Program-made: the position numbers and the translations under genes | Assembly (NCBI RefSeq): GCF_900637195.1 | Contig: NZ_LR134356.1 | Location: 434,001 to 498,000, forward strand | Source: Mycolicibacterium aurum | GTDB lineage: Bacteria; Actinomycetota; Actinomycetes; Mycobacteriales; Mycobacteriaceae | DNA: 64,000 nucleotides | Direction: 5' to 3' | Shown here: one piece after another, positions 8,545 to 18,639 of the stretch | Position numbering within the stretch: the first letter of the stretch is position 1 | Layout: each line of letters begins with the position of its first letter | Notes under the pieces: model-generated | The model's database searches: none | Seen by the model: the letters and a program-made list of their open reading frames with translations, nothing else | Told to the model about the DNA's origin: nothing

Positions 8545-9201
8545 TCAGCCTTCGGTGGCGTACGCGTCCAGGGTCAGCCAGTTCTTCCGGGTTTCGGCCG
8601 CGGCGGCCTCCGCGTCACCGGCCTCGGCGAACGCGATGATGCGGGCGTGCTGGGCGACCGAGTCGCGGCCACGCAGCGAGGCGAACCGGATGCGCTCGAC
8701 CCGCCTAAGTACCGGTGTGTACTGGTCGAGCACCGTCCGGATTGCCGCGTTCCCCGCCCGGTCGACAGGAATTCGGTGGAATGCGTCGTCTGCCGCCACG
8801 GCGGCGGCGACATCTCCTGCACGCAACGCCTCTGCGAAAGTCTGGTTGGCGGTGCGCATCCCGGTCAGATCGTCCTCGGTGAGCAGCGGAACCGCCGTGC
8901 GCACGGCAAGCTCGTTCATCGCCGCCGTCACCTGCTGCGCGTCGGCCAGGGTGCGAGGATCGATCGGGCTGACGATCGTGTAACGGCCGGGCTTGGTCTC
9001 GACCAGACCGGCCGCGTCGAGGCGGGCCAAGGCCTCCCTGATCGGGGTTCGGCTCACCCCGAGCCAGCCGCTGAGCTCGCCGTCGACCAGGCGCTCACCC
9101 GGTTCCAGCGTCCCGTCGATGATGGCATCGCGGATCCGCACAAACACGCTGTCGCGCAGCAACTGCCGCCCCTCGGCGGTACTGGCAACGGGAACCGGCA
9201 T
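8545..9201 (-). CDS. GntR-family transcriptional regulator, FadR/FCD type
   Basis: The 218-residue protein has an N-terminal winged helix ([15 protein letters not shown] then [20 protein letters not shown], about residues 20-75) and a C-terminal all-helical FCD effector domain. Its metal/ligand-binding His pattern is partly visible in [14 protein letters not shown] and [12 protein letters not shown]. Such proteins are dimeric repressors released by carboxylates or amino acids. It is divergent from the ACC deaminase gene (95 bases between start codons), so it probably controls acdS. A 22-base dyad occurring twice nearby is a candidate site. Confidence 0.88.
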   Translation of the reverse strand: MPVPVASTAEGRQLLRDSVFVRIRDAIIDGTLEPGERLVDGELSGWLGVSRTPIREALARLDAAGLVETKPGRYTIVSPIDPRTLADAQQVTAAMNELAVRTAVPLLTEDDLTGMRTANQTFAEALRAGDVAAAVAADDAFHRIPVDRAGNAAIRTVLDQYTPVLRRVERIRFASLRGRDSVAQHARIIAFAEAGDAEAAAAETRKNWLTLDAYATEG

Positions 9202-9296
9202 ACCTCATCATGCACCGTCGAGCCCGTGCGGCGGGCCTCGACCCGTCGTCAACCTTGCCGACCCGGCCGCTGTGGACCACCCATGGAAGGAAGATC

Positions 9297-10304
9297 ATGC
9301 ACCTTGCCGACTTCGAGCGGTACCCGTTGCTGTTCGGGCCCAGCCCCGTCCACCCGCTGCAGCGCCTGAGCGACCACCTGGGCGGCGCCCAGATCTGGGC
9401 CAAGCGCGAGGACTGCAACTCGGGGCTCGCCTACGGCGGCAACAAGATGCGCAAACTGGAGTACATCGTGCCCGATGCACTGGCCAAGGGTGCCGACACC
9501 CTGGTCTCGATCGGTGGCTATCAGTCCAACCACACCCGCCAGGTGGCGGCGGTGGCGGCCCGGCTCGGGATGAAGGCCCGTCTCGTGCAGGAGCGGTGGG
9601 TGGATTGGCCTGACGTCGTCAACGACAAGGTCGGCAACATCCTGTTGTCCCGGATCATGGGCGCGGACGTGCGGCTGGACCCCGCCGGATTCGGAATCGG
9701 CATCAAGGACTCCTGGGAGACCGCGCTCGAGGACGTCCGCGCGGCCGGGGGCGTGCCCTACGGGATCCCGGCGGGCGCGTCCGAACACCCGCTCGGCGGA
9801 CTGGGATTCGCCAACTGGGCCTATGAGGTGCAGCGCCAGGAGCAGGAGCTCGACATCTTCTTCGACACCATCGTCGTCTGCACGGTCACCGGCTCGACGC
9901 ACGCCGGGATGATCGCCGGGTTCGCCGGCCAGGAGCGGCCGCGTCGCGTCCTCGGCATCGACGCCTCCGCGACCATCGACAAGACGCGGGAGCAGGTGGC
10001 CCGCATCGCCGCGCACACCGCCGAGCTCATCGGTCTCGGACGGGCACTAGGCGATGACGAGATCACCGTTCTGGAGGGCTGGGCCGGCGACCTGTACGGC
10101 ATTCCGGTGCAGTCCACCATCGATGCGATCCGGCTGACCGCCGGCCTGGAGGGGATGATCATCGACCCTGTGTACGAGGGGAAGTCGATGGCCGGGCTCA
10201 TCGACCTGGTCCGCAGTGGTGAGATCGGACCGCAGTCGACGGTGCTCTACGCCCACCTGGGCGGGCAGCCGGCACTCAACGCGTATGCGGGGGCGTTCGG
10301 CTGA
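9297..10304 (+). CDS. acdS: 1-aminocyclopropane-1-carboxylate (ACC) deaminase
   Basis: The 335-residue PLP enzyme matches the ACC deaminase length. Visible residues are the PLP lysine in GGNKMRK (about Lys51), Ser in YQSNHTRQ, a Tyr in DLYGIP and the VYEGKS block with the Tyr-Glu pair. A Leu follows in AHLGGQ. The Glu and Leu separate true ACC deaminases from D-cysteine desulfhydrases. The reaction is ACC to 2-oxobutyrate and ammonia, so the host may consume the plant ethylene precursor, though related substrates such as D-amino acids are possible. The ATG at 9297 has GGAAGGAAG upstream. Its 3' end overlaps the convergent LuxR-type regulator gene by 29 bases. Confidence 0.88.
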   Translation: MHLADFERYPLLFGPSPVHPLQRLSDHLGGAQIWAKREDCNSGLAYGGNKMRKLEYIVPDALAKGADTLVSIGGYQSNHTRQVAAVAARLGMKARLVQERWVDWPDVVNDKVGNILLSRIMGADVRLDPAGFGIGIKDSWETALEDVRAAGGVPYGIPAGASEHPLGGLGFANWAYEVQRQEQELDIFFDTIVVCTVTGSTHAGMIAGFAGQERPRRVLGIDASATIDKTREQVARIAAHTAELIGLGRALGDDEITVLEGWAGDLYGIPVQSTIDAIRLTAGLEGMIIDPVYEGKSMAGLIDLVRSGEIGPQSTVLYAHLGGQPALNAYAGAFG

Positions 10305-13068
10305 CCGGGACGTCCAGGCCCGGGTGCGCCGACAGCGCGTCCCGGAGCCCGGCGCGCGACGTCACACCCAGCTTGGGGAAGACGCGGTACAGGTGCGCGC
10401 CCACGGTGCGGTGTGACAGGTACAGCCGCTCGCCGATCTGCCGGTTGGTCATCCCGCTGGCGGCCAGGTGCGCGATCTGCAGCTCCTGTGCCGTCAACGG
10501 TGGGGTGGCGCCCGGCGGCTCGCTCGCCGGCCGGAATCCCTTGGCTCGCAACTCCTGATCCGTACGCGCCAGCCACGGTTGGGCGCCGATCGCGGCGAAG
10601 CCCTCACGGGCGTCGATGAGGTGCCGCTGCGCCGAAAGCGGGGTCTTGCGGCGCCGAAGCGCTTCGGCGAAGGCAAGGCGGATGCGGCACGCCTCGAACA
10701 ACCATCGGTCGGAGGTGGGGGAGGCGAGCAGGCTTTCCAGCCGGGCATCCGCTTCCCCCTCGCCGAGGACCAGTGCCTCCACCGCGCGCTGGATCAACTC
10801 CATCCGCGGCGACAGCGCGGCGACATCGGCCTCCCGCATGGCGTGCAGATGCGCTCGGGCATCCTCGTCGCGTCCGGTGCGCAGCGCTGCCTCCACGAGG
10901 TCGAACATCACCCAGGTGCACAGCGGGACATAGGGAGTCAGGACGCCGGCCGGGCTCAACGCAGAGGCGTGGCGGAATGCGGCGTCGAAGTCACCCGTGG
11001 CCGACGCGGCGAGCGCGCGGGGATGGTGGGCGTAGAGGACAACACTGGCGACACCGCGGGGTTTGGCCCAGTAGGTCATCTCGTCGGCCAGCGAGAACGC
11101 CTCGTCGGCGCGTCCGCGGCCGGCCGCGATCAACGCCCGGTTGTACAGGAAGTACCACGAGAAGAAGGTGAAACCGGTTGTCCCACCGAGTTGCTGTCCT
11201 TCGTGGGCGAGTTCTTCGGACTCATCCCATCGTCCGCTGAGGTAGCCGTCCAGGCACAGGTGCATCAGCGCGCCGATATGCCTGCGGGCGGCACCGCCGT
11301 CTCGGCTTCGATGCACCACCCGCCAGTGTGCTTCGCGCGTGTCTGCCAGACGGTCCAGGTACACCGACGCCGCGCCGACGCGGATGATTCTCGACGGGTC
11401 GTCCTCACCCGCAAGTGTGGCGAGGATGCGCTCCAGCTCGGGTGCTGCTGCGGCACCGGTGCGCACCGGGTCGACGAAGGTCTTGCTGGCCAGCGCCAGG
11501 ATGTCTGGCGGCTCGGGGGTCAGCTTCCGCAACGCGCGGTAGAACGGTTCCCAGTGGGCAGGGGTGCAGGCGTACCAGGACAGGAGCAGCAGCGTATGCA
11601 TCGCTTCGATCAACGCGGTGTCGTCGGCTCGGTAGCCGTGGTCGGTGGTTTCGATGGCGCCCACGAGGAGTCGGTGTGCGGTATCGACGTCCCCGTTGGC
11701 GTTGAGCATCAGGAACGTCGCGGCATTCGCCGCATGTAGCGATCCGCTGGAGTCCGTGCCTGCTCGTCTGGCCTGTGCCAGAAGGCTTTCCGGGTCGACG
11801 ATCTCGCTGAGGTTGCCGCCGGATTCGGCCCCGATGTAGGCGGCCTCGGCGAGCCTGCGTCCCCGGCCCGCGGTGGTCGTGCTCAGTTCGGCTGCGCGGA
11901 CGAGCGCCGACACAGCGCCGAGACCGTCGCCGCGGAGCATGGTCCGGCGCGCCACTCGGTCGAGCAGCACGGCCGCCGCCTCGTCCGGTCCGACCGCGGC
12001 AGAAGCAAGATGCCACGCTTGCCGTTCCGGGTCGCCGTGCAGTGAATCGGCCAGCACCAGGTGGGCGTGGCGCCGTTCCTCATGAGTGGACATGGCGACG
12101 ATGGTCGATCGAATCAGCGGGTGCCGGAACGTGATTCGGGAGGCGCCGTCGTCGACGTGCACCAGTTGCGCCCGCTCGGCCGGAGCGAGGTCGCTCAGGC
12201 CGGGCTGCTCACCGGCCACGTTACGCAGGACGCGAACGTCGCCGCCGCTGTCGAACGCGGTGACCAGCAGCAGTTGACGGGTGGGCTCGGGTAGGGCCGC
12301 GATGCGGGCGGCGAACATCTCGTGCAGCCGATCGCTGAGCGGTACGACGTCGGGCTGGTCGACGGTCAGCGTCGCCGGTCCGGTCAACGTGTCAGGAAGC
12401 TCCACCAGCGCCAGCGGGTTTCCCCGGGCCAGGTCGAGCACCCGTTGGCGCGTCCCCGGCGACAGGTGAGGGTAGTGCTCGTCGACCAGTTGCTCTGCCG
12501 CCCCCTGGTCGATCGGCCCGACGAGCTGCTCGGTCAAGCCCCGCCGGTCGATGAAGCAGTCGGCGCCGGTCCGGCACGACATGACAAGCCCGATCCGATG
12601 ACCCGCCACCCGTCGGGCGATGAATCCGAACACGACCGTGCTGGCGCGGTCGAGCCACTGGAGATCGTCGATCAGTATCAACAGAGGGTTCTGCTCGGCG
12701 GCCGCGACGACGAGGGACAGGGCGGCATTGCAGACGAGCAGTTCACCGGGCGGCGGGCCGGGGCCGAATCCGAGCGCAACCGACAGGGCGCCCTGCATGC
12801 CGGGTGGAAGACGGCTCAGCTCGTCGCGCAGCGGGAGCAGCAGCTGGTTGAGCCCGGAGTAGGTGACGTCGGCCTCGAACTCCGATCCCGACGCACGCAG
12901 CACCTGCATGCCGGCCGCCTGGGCCTGGTCTGCCGCCGCGGCGAGCAGGGCGGATTTGCCGACGCCGGGTTCGCCGCGGACCAGCCGGGTGTCCCCGGTG
13001 AGTTGCGCCCTGGCGAGGAAGCGCGCGATCCGCTCGAGCTCGATGCGCCGACCGAACAGTTCCGCCAT
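10276..13068 (-). CDS. Large LuxR-family regulator with N-terminal ATPase (LAL/STAND type)
   Basis: The 930-residue protein has a Walker A motif [11 protein letters not shown] near residue 32 and a Walker [11 protein letters not shown] near residue 135. A long helical, TPR-like sensor region follows. The C-terminal LuxR helix-turn-helix spans [15 protein letters not shown] to [13 protein letters not shown]. Such regulators sense metabolites through ATP-dependent oligomerisation and activate transcription. ATG 13068 is preferred over an ATG six codons earlier because it directly precedes the conserved [13 protein letters not shown] dyad at 13088-13109, 19 bases upstream, is identical to one near the hydrolase genes. 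Targets are unknown. Confidence 0.85.
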   Translation of the reverse strand: MAELFGRRIELERIARFLARAQLTGDTRLVRGEPGVGKSALLAAAADQAQAAGMQVLRASGSEFEADVTYSGLNQLLLPLRDELSRLPPGMQGALSVALGFGPGPPPGELLVCNAALSLVVAAAEQNPLLILIDDLQWLDRASTVVFGFIARRVAGHRIGLVMSCRTGADCFIDRRGLTEQLVGPIDQGAAEQLVDEHYPHLSPGTRQRVLDLARGNPLALVELPDTLTGPATLTVDQPDVVPLSDRLHEMFAARIAALPEPTRQLLLVTAFDSGGDVRVLRNVAGEQPGLSDLAPAERAQLVHVDDGASRITFRHPLIRSTIVAMSTHEERRHAHLVLADSLHGDPERQAWHLASAAVGPDEAAAVLLDRVARRTMLRGDGLGAVSALVRAAELSTTTAGRGRRLAEAAYIGAESGGNLSEIVDPESLLAQARRAGTDSSGSLHAANAATFLMLNANGDVDTAHRLLVGAIETTDHGYRADDTALIEAMHTLLLLSWYACTPAHWEPFYRALRKLTPEPPDILALASKTFVDPVRTGAAAAPELERILATLAGEDDPSRIIRVGAASVYLDRLADTREAHWRVVHRSRDGGAARRHIGALMHLCLDGYLSGRWDESEELAHEGQQLGGTTGFTFFSWYFLYNRALIAAGRGRADEAFSLADEMTYWAKPRGVASVVLYAHHPRALAASATGDFDAAFRHASALSPAGVLTPYVPLCTWVMFDLVEAALRTGRDEDARAHLHAMREADVAALSPRMELIQRAVEALVLGEGEADARLESLLASPTSDRWLFEACRIRLAFAEALRRRKTPLSAQRHLIDAREGFAAIGAQPWLARTDQELRAKGFRPASEPPGATPPLTAQELQIAHLAASGMTNRQIGERLYLSHRTVGAHLYRVFPKLGVTSRAGLRDALSAHPGLDVPVSRTPPHTR

Positions 13069-13087
13069 GCCTCCCGCACCCCTCACA

Positions 13088-13109
13088 GCTTGCGATATAT
13101 TGCATATCG
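13088..13109. promoter_or_regulatory. Inverted-repeat operator candidate, copy 2 of 2
   Basis: The same 22 bases as at 8399-8420, core GCGATATATTGCATATCG. It lies directly upstream of the start codon of the 930-residue regulator, where a bound repressor would block transcription or translation initiation. The surrounding stretch (13069-13566) otherwise holds only a short gene remnant on the minus strand. Confidence 0.6.
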
Positions 13110-13190
13110 GTACGGCGGATTTGTCAACAGTCCGGCTGTGCCACCGGCGATGAACCGGTTCTTCGTCGTCTTCTTTGTCGTCGTCATTGG

Positions 13191-13295
13191 TCAGGGCTCG
13201 ATCACGAGTCGCCTGATCAGGTCGCTGTCCAGGGTAAACCTGTAATGCAGGTCGGCCACTGCGACGGGGAAGTTCCCGGCCAGGCGCTGGAGCAC
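13191..13295 (-). pseudogene. Possible C-terminal remnant of an NTF2/SnoaL-like protein
   Basis: Reading leftward, about 34 codons encode VLQRLAGNFPVAVADLHYRF, then a TLDSDLIRRLVIEP ending and a stop. The codons have the high third-position GC of a real gene. The short strand-turn-strand ending with DLIRRLVIEP resembles the C-terminus of NTF2-like (SnoaL) proteins. Upstream in this frame there is no matching N-terminal helix, and no convincing start or ribosome site. It therefore looks like a leftover fragment. The family call is tentative. Confidence 0.35.
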
Positions 13296-13566
13296 GTCGA
13301 CGTGGTGGTGCTGTCGGTGTTGTGCGTTGTCATACCGCCACAGTGAGGTTTCCCCCAGGGGGAGGGTCAAGCAACGGACGGACTGCGTAGCCCGGGGTGA
13401 GCCGGCAGATCTCCGCATGTGAGTCAATGTGATTGCAGTGCAAAGTAATTCGCAATCTTCGGCACTGAAGATGGTCCACCCGTCGATCTTTGGCGCGCAG
13501 GACACGGCGCCGGGGTGGGACGGTGATTTACCGGTGAGGCGTCGCGCCGTCGATTATGGTGCTGCT

Positions 13567-14430
13567 GTGCCTGAGATGGATCGCCGTAGTGCCATGTTCA
13601 TGATGGGGCTGGGGGTGGCCGCGGTCGCGACCCCGCTCGGCACCGCTCATGCCCAGCCGCCCCCGGCGCCCGTCGAACCGCCGCCGGTGGCCGCGGAGAC
13701 CGGCCCGCTGATGCTGTTCCAGGACGAGTTCAACGGTCCGGCGGGTTCGCCGCCCGACCCCGGCCGATGGTTCATCGTGCCTGCCCGCGAGACGATTCGG
13801 AACCCCAACGAGTGGGACAAGCCCTTCAACATGGGCCGCTACGTCACCGACCAGGAGCACGTGTTCCAGGACGGCAGCGGCAACCTGGTCATCCGCGCCA
13901 CCCGGGGCGAGGGCGCCAACATCCAGGAGAAGTACGCCGGCGCGAAGATCATGGGCCTGTGGCGTGGCGGGATGGGCACGACGTGGGAGGCCCGAGTCAA
14001 GCTGGACTGCCTGACCGACGGGGCATGGCCGGCGTTCTGGCTGGTCAACGACAATCCGGTCCGTGGCGGCGAAGTCGACCTGGTGGAGTGGTACGGCAAC
14101 AACGACTGGCCGTCGGGAACGACGGTGCACGCGCGGTTGGACGGCACGTCCTTCGCGACCGACCGCCACCCCGTCGACAGCGCGTGGCACACCTGGCGCA
14201 TGACCTGGCTGCCCACCGGCTTGTACTTCTGGAAGGACTACCAGCCGGGGATGGAGCCGTTCTTCACCGTGCCCGCCAACTCGCTGCAGGACTGGCCGTT
14301 CAACGATCCGGGATTCACGATGGTCCCGGTGTTCAACATCGCCGTCGGCGGGTCCGGCGGCCGTGAACCGGCCGCAGGCACGTATCCCGCCGAGATGCGC
14401 GTCGACTGGATCCGCGTCTTCGCCAGCTAG
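13567..14430 (+). CDS. Secreted glycoside hydrolase family 16 (beta-glucanase-like)
   Basis: The 287-residue protein begins with a signal peptide containing a twin-arginine-like MDRRSAMFMMGLG and ending near THAHAQ-type Ala-His-Ala-Gln (about residue 28). The catalytic GH16 motif is visible as GEVDLVEWYG (ExDxxE, about residues 183-188). Other typical GH16 parts are the LFQDEFNG start, DGAWPAFWL, the HTWRMTWLP strand and a C-terminal MRVDWIRVF. It probably cleaves beta-glucan-type polysaccharide outside the cell. GTG 13567 follows a GATTAT box by nine bases, so a leaderless transcript is possible; ATG 13576 is the alternative. Confidence 0.85.
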   Translation: MPEMDRRSAMFMMGLGVAAVATPLGTAHAQPPPAPVEPPPVAAETGPLMLFQDEFNGPAGSPPDPGRWFIVPARETIRNPNEWDKPFNMGRYVTDQEHVFQDGSGNLVIRATRGEGANIQEKYAGAKIMGLWRGGMGTTWEARVKLDCLTDGAWPAFWLVNDNPVRGGEVDLVEWYGNNDWPSGTTVHARLDGTSFATDRHPVDSAWHTWRMTWLPTGLYFWKDYQPGMEPFFTVPANSLQDWPFNDPGFTMVPVFNIAVGGSGGREPAAGTYPAEMRVDWIRVFAS

Positions 14431-14590
14431 CACTCCCCTGCGCGGGCGACACCGCGCGGTGGACAGGGCCGTTCGGCCCTGGTGGAAGGGCCCAGTGGCC
14501 GTTCCCGTCGACGGTGAAACCCCGCACGATGGGAGTCGGGTCGTCGCCGTGGATCGACCGTGATGGCGGCAGCCCACGGAGGAGGCCGCC

Positions 14591-16480
14591 ATGGGGCACA
14601 ACACCGGCGCAACCACGGGAACCGTGATGGGCGGCCGGGGGACCGCGCCCGACACCCGCGGTAGACCTTTCGACGATGTGGCCTGGGTCGCCGAGCGGGT
14701 GCCCTCGGTCGCACGCTTGTTCCTCGACAGGGTCGCCGCCACGCCGCGCGCCGAGGCGTTCCGATTCCCCGGCGACGGCGGCTGGCAGAGCGTCACGTGG
14801 CAGCAGACCGGCGACCGCGCCGTCCGCCTATCGGCCGGGCTGGTCGCGCTGGGCATCGAACCCGAGGAGCGGGTCGCGCTGGCGTCGTCGACCCGCTACG
14901 AGTGGGTCCTGGTCGACTTCGCGATATTGTGCGCCGGGGCCGCCACCACCACGCTGTACCCGACGACGAATGCCACGGACATCGCGTTCATCATCGCCAA
15001 CTCCGGGAGCCGGGTGGTCTTCGCCGAGGACCAGGCACAGGTGGACAAGGTGCTCGCGCACCGGGCCGATCTGCCCGAAGTGGAACACGTCGTGATCATC
15101 GACGGGGTGGGCGACGGCGACTTCGTGATCACGTTGGCACAGCTGGAGATCCGGGGTCAGCAGCTGCTGAGCGAGACTCCCGACGTCATCGACAAGCGCG
15201 TCGCCGCGATCCGGCCGGACAGCCTCGCGAGCATCATCTACACCTCCGGGACCACCGGCCGTCCGAAGGGTGTCCGGCTTACCCACCGAGCGTGGACGTA
15301 CACCGCGTCGGCCATCGACGCACTCCACATCCTCGGGCCCGACGATCTGAACTACCTGTGGCTGCCGTTGGCGCATGCCTTCGGCAAGGTCATGCTGGCA
15401 CTGCCGCTGATCGTCGGCTATCCGACGGCGATCGACGGTCACGTCGACCGGATCGTCGCCAACCTGGCGGTGGTGCACCCGACGTTCATGGCGGCCGCGC
15501 CGCGCATCTTCGAGAAGGCGCACGCCCGCATCCAGGCCACCGTGGCGGAAGAAGGTGGGCTGAAGAAGACCGTTTTCGACTGGGCGATCGGCGTGGGGAT
15601 CAGGGCGTCGGAGGCCAGGGAAGCCGGCAGACGTCTGTCGCCGCTGCTGTCGGTCCAGCACGCGATCGCCGACCGGCTGGTGTTCCAGTCGATCCGGAAT
15701 CGCTTCGGCGGTCGGCTGCGGTTCTTCGTCTCGGCCGCCGCACCGCTGGATCGCGACATCGCGCGGTGGTTCGACGCCATCGGCATTCCCATGCTCGAGG
15801 GTTACGGCCTCACCGAGACGGCGGCGGCGTCGTTCATCAACCGCCCCGACGCGTACCGCTTCGGGACGGTCGGGCTGCCCTTCCTCGGTACCGAGGTCAT
15901 GATCGCCGACGACGGCGAGATCTTGGTGCGGAGCCCGGGAGTGATGACCGGCTATCACGATCTGCCCGAAGCGACCGCCGAGGCGCTCGACAAGGACGGC
16001 TGGCTCCGGACCGGTGACATCGGTTCGATCGACGATGACGGATTCCTGCGCATCACCGACCGCAAGAAGGACTTGTTCAAGACCTCGCAGGGAAAGTACG
16101 TGGCGCCGACGGCGATCTCGGCGTCCTTCAAGGCGATCTGTCCATACGCCAGTGAGATGATCGTGGTGGGTGCGGCGCGCCCCTACTGCGTGGCACTGGT
16201 GGGCCTGGATGGCGACGCCATCATGCACTGGGCAGCCGAGAATGGCCTTGCGGGGCGATCTTTCGTCGAGGTGGCCCGGCACGACTCCACCCGCAAACTG
16301 ATCGACGGATACGTCGACACGCTCAACGAGCAGTTGAATCGCTGGGAGCGGATCAGGAAGTTCGCTATCATCGATCGCGAATTATCCATCGCAACAGGTG
16401 ATCTCACGCCCAGCCTCAAGGCAAAGCGCAACGTGATCATGGCGAAGTCCGCCGATGTCATCGAGCACCTCTACACATGA
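14591..16480 (+). CDS. Long-chain fatty-acid-CoA ligase (FadD, AMP-forming)
   Basis: The 629-residue adenylate-forming enzyme carries the P-loop IIYTSGTTGRPKG (about residues 215-227), the adenine block EGYGLTETAAA, the ATP-binding LRTGDIGSIDDDGFL and the C-terminal TDRKKDLFKTSQGKYVAP hinge. It activates fatty acids to acyl-CoA through an acyl-AMP. A GGAGGAGG precedes the ATG. The WS/DGAT gene starts 26 bases after the stop, so the pair probably feeds activated fatty acids into neutral-lipid synthesis. Which of the many mycobacterial FadD numbers it corresponds to cannot be decided by eye. Confidence 0.9.
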   Translation: MGHNTGATTGTVMGGRGTAPDTRGRPFDDVAWVAERVPSVARLFLDRVAATPRAEAFRFPGDGGWQSVTWQQTGDRAVRLSAGLVALGIEPEERVALASSTRYEWVLVDFAILCAGAATTTLYPTTNATDIAFIIANSGSRVVFAEDQAQVDKVLAHRADLPEVEHVVIIDGVGDGDFVITLAQLEIRGQQLLSETPDVIDKRVAAIRPDSLASIIYTSGTTGRPKGVRLTHRAWTYTASAIDALHILGPDDLNYLWLPLAHAFGKVMLALPLIVGYPTAIDGHVDRIVANLAVVHPTFMAAAPRIFEKAHARIQATVAEEGGLKKTVFDWAIGVGIRASEAREAGRRLSPLLSVQHAIADRLVFQSIRNRFGGRLRFFVSAAAPLDRDIARWFDAIGIPMLEGYGLTETAAASFINRPDAYRFGTVGLPFLGTEVMIADDGEILVRSPGVMTGYHDLPEATAEALDKDGWLRTGDIGSIDDDGFLRITDRKKDLFKTSQGKYVAPTAISASFKAICPYASEMIVVGAARPYCVALVGLDGDAIMHWAAENGLAGRSFVEVARHDSTRKLIDGYVDTLNEQLNRWERIRKFAIIDRELSIATGDLTPSLKAKRNVIMAKSADVIEHLYT

Positions 16481-16505
16481 CGTGGCGCTGAGAAGGTAGA
16501 GGGCG

Positions 16506-17867
16506 ATGACCAAGTTCCTCAGCAACAGTGACGCTTTCACCTGGAGCATGGAAAGCGACCCGCGCCTGCGCTCCACGGTGGTGACGGTGATCCTGCTGGA
16601 CCGGGCACCGGACTGGGCTCAGGTGCGGGAGCGGTTCGATGTCCTCTCGCGCGCCGTGCCCATGATTCGGCAGAGGGTGGTCTCGTCCCCGCCACCCGCC
16701 CCGCCGCGGTGGGAGGAGGCCCCGGATTTCGATCTCGACTTTCACATGCGCAGGGTCACCGCGCCGCAGCCGGGCACCGTCGACACGGTGCTCGAGATGG
16801 CGCGTGTCGCGGCGATGGAGGATTTCGACCGGGCCCGGCCTCTGTGGACGGCGACGTTGATCGAGGGTCTCGACGACGGCGGCGCCGCGATGGTGCTCAA
16901 GTTCCATCACGCGCTGACCGACGGTGTCGGGGGCGTGCAAATCGGGATGATCCTCTTCGAACTGTCAGAACCTCCCGATCTGGATAACGCTGCGGTACAG
17001 GGGATTTCACTGCCCCGGTGGATGAGTGGCTACCGGGACACCGCGAAATACGACGCGGGCGTGATCGGCGGCGCGGTCTCGGGCGCGGTGAAGTTCGTAC
17101 CCAAGGTGGTCTCCAACGCGATTCTGCGGCCGGTGGACACCCTGTCGTCGGCCGCGGAGACGGCCGCGTCGGTCTACCGGACCGTGCGTCCGGTCAACCG
17201 CGCCGGCTCGACGCTGATGGCCAAGCGCAGCCTGATCCGTCGTCTCGGCGTTCACGAGGTTCCGTTCGCGGCGCTTCGGGCCGCCGCGCACAAAGGCGGC
17301 GGGGCGTTGAACGACGCGTTCGTGGCGGGTGTGGCGGGGGGCCTGCGGCGCTACCACGAATACCACGGCGCAGCGGTGGGAGATTTACACCTGACGATGC
17401 CGATCAGTTTGCGAACCGACCACGACGAGCTGGGGGGAAACCGAATCACGCTGATGCGGTTCGACATTCCGGTGGGGATTGCCGACCCCGGGCAGCGGAT
17501 CGGCGAGATCCACGACAGGACCCACAGCGTGCGGGGCGAGAAATCACTGCCCTACACGCAGTGGATCGCCGGCGCCCTGAACATGATGCCGCGGTGGTAC
17601 ATCGGCTCGATCCTGCGCCACGTCGATTTCCTGTGCAGCGACGTGCCGGGCCTTCCCGTCCCGGTGTGTCTGGGCGGTGCCCGGGTGAAGACGCAGTATG
17701 CCTTCGGCCCGACGGTCGGTGCGGCGGTCAACGTCACGTTGTTCACCTATGTGGACGTGTGCACGTTGGGGATCGACGTGGACACCGGTGCCATCCCCGA
17801 CTACGAGGTGTTCTTCGACTGTCTGGTAGCGGGTTTCGACGAGGTGCTGGCTCTCGCATCCCGGTAG
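16506..17867 (+). CDS. Wax ester synthase/diacylglycerol O-acyltransferase (WS/DGAT)
   Basis: The 453-residue protein has the acyltransferase active site FHHALTDGVGG (HHxxxDG, about residues 137-142), preceded by RPLWTATLIEGLDDG, and the C-terminal TMPISLRTDHDELGGN and CSDVPGLPVPV blocks of the bacterial WS/DGAT family. It transfers acyl groups from acyl-CoA to diacylglycerol or alcohols, making storage triacylglycerol or wax esters at the membrane. GAAGGTAGAGGG is the ribosome site. It is probably co-transcribed with the upstream fadD. It converges on the small secreted-protein gene at 17890. Confidence 0.9.
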   Translation: MTKFLSNSDAFTWSMESDPRLRSTVVTVILLDRAPDWAQVRERFDVLSRAVPMIRQRVVSSPPPAPPRWEEAPDFDLDFHMRRVTAPQPGTVDTVLEMARVAAMEDFDRARPLWTATLIEGLDDGGAAMVLKFHHALTDGVGGVQIGMILFELSEPPDLDNAAVQGISLPRWMSGYRDTAKYDAGVIGGAVSGAVKFVPKVVSNAILRPVDTLSSAAETAASVYRTVRPVNRAGSTLMAKRSLIRRLGVHEVPFAALRAAAHKGGGALNDAFVAGVAGGLRRYHEYHGAAVGDLHLTMPISLRTDHDELGGNRITLMRFDIPVGIADPGQRIGEIHDRTHSVRGEKSLPYTQWIAGALNMMPRWYIGSILRHVDFLCSDVPGLPVPVCLGGARVKTQYAFGPTVGAAVNVTLFTYVDVCTLGIDVDTGAIPDYEVFFDCLVAGFDEVLALASR

Positions 17868-17889
17868 CCGGGGCGCCCGGTGGGGCGAG

Positions 17890-18309
17890 TCAGCCGACCT
17901 GGCGCAGCTGGAACGGGGCAGTGGTGACAGTTCCGCCATCGCAGCCGAAGTTGGAGTCCGAGGACAGCACGCCTGCGAGGGTCACCGGGTCGACCGACAT
18001 CGACGTGACCGCGGGAGCATAGGTCCCGTTGTCGCAGGTGAGGCCGCCCGGCTTCGAGACCGTGAAGACCCAGCGACCGCCGGTGAACGTGGTGGGACTG
18101 GTCCACCCCGTGTTGCTGGAGACCGTGCCGGTACACCCGGCCGGGGCGCAACTGGTCGAGATCGTCCAGACGTTGAGGGGGTCGCCGTCGGCCTCGATGT
18201 AGGAGCCGTTGAGAAGCGGTGGGTCCGCGTGCGCGATGCCGGCGAGCGCGACGCCCGCGATCGCGGGCGCGGCGACGGCGATGGCCAGGGTGCGCAGAAT
18301 GCTAGACAT
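17890..18309 (-). CDS. Small secreted mycobacterial protein of unknown function
   Basis: The 139-residue product from ATG 18309 has a clear signal peptide (MSSILRTLAIAVAAPAIAG) cleaved after AHA. The mature part is about 110 residues with four to five Cys (SCAPAGC, GLTCDNG, FGCDGG) and a pattern of beta-strands, W-x-I/W-x-F and GxY motifs. It looks like the small exported beta-rich proteins common in mycobacteria. I do not recognise a family with a known role. An ATG four codons earlier (18321) is possible. Confidence 0.75.
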   Translation of the reverse strand: MSSILRTLAIAVAAPAIAGVALAGIAHADPPLLNGSYIEADGDPLNVWTISTSCAPAGCTGTVSSNTGWTSPTTFTGGRWVFTVSKPGGLTCDNGTYAPAVTSMSVDPVTLAGVLSSDSNFGCDGGTVTTAPFQLRQVG

Positions 18310-18417
18310 GGTGATCAGCAACCTAATGCCCGATTGTCACGAAACAGGCAGGTCAGACGGCGCGACGCCAGGTTGTGGCCATCATGTCGCCGAATCGACA
18401 TCAGCGGGTGGTCAACG

Positions 18418-18491
18418 TGGAGCCGATGACGGGAATCGAACCCGCGTATTCAGCTTGGGAAGCTGATGTTCTGCCATTGAACTACATCGGC
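18418..18491 (-). tRNA. tRNA-Gly (anticodon CCC)
   Basis: The 74-base gene folds as a complete cloverleaf. Its acceptor arms are GCCGATG/CATCGGC and its D stem GTTC/GAAC. The anticodon stem TCAGC/GCTGA closes the loop TTCCCAA, which gives anticodon CCC. The T arm is GCGGG/CCCGT with TTCGATT loop. The 3' CCA is encoded. A tRNA-Gly just upstream of dcd agrees with the M. tuberculosis order as I remember it. Confidence 0.95.
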
Positions 18492-18639
18492 GGTGTGGCT
18501 AGTGAGACTAGCAGCACCTGTGACCAGCGCCCGATCGGGGCAACTACCCACGCCCGGACGTAGGCCCCATTTTAACTTTGTGGTCAACTACGCTGCGCTG
18601 AGGTCCGCTTCCCAGCAACTTCACAGGAGTCGAGTAGTC

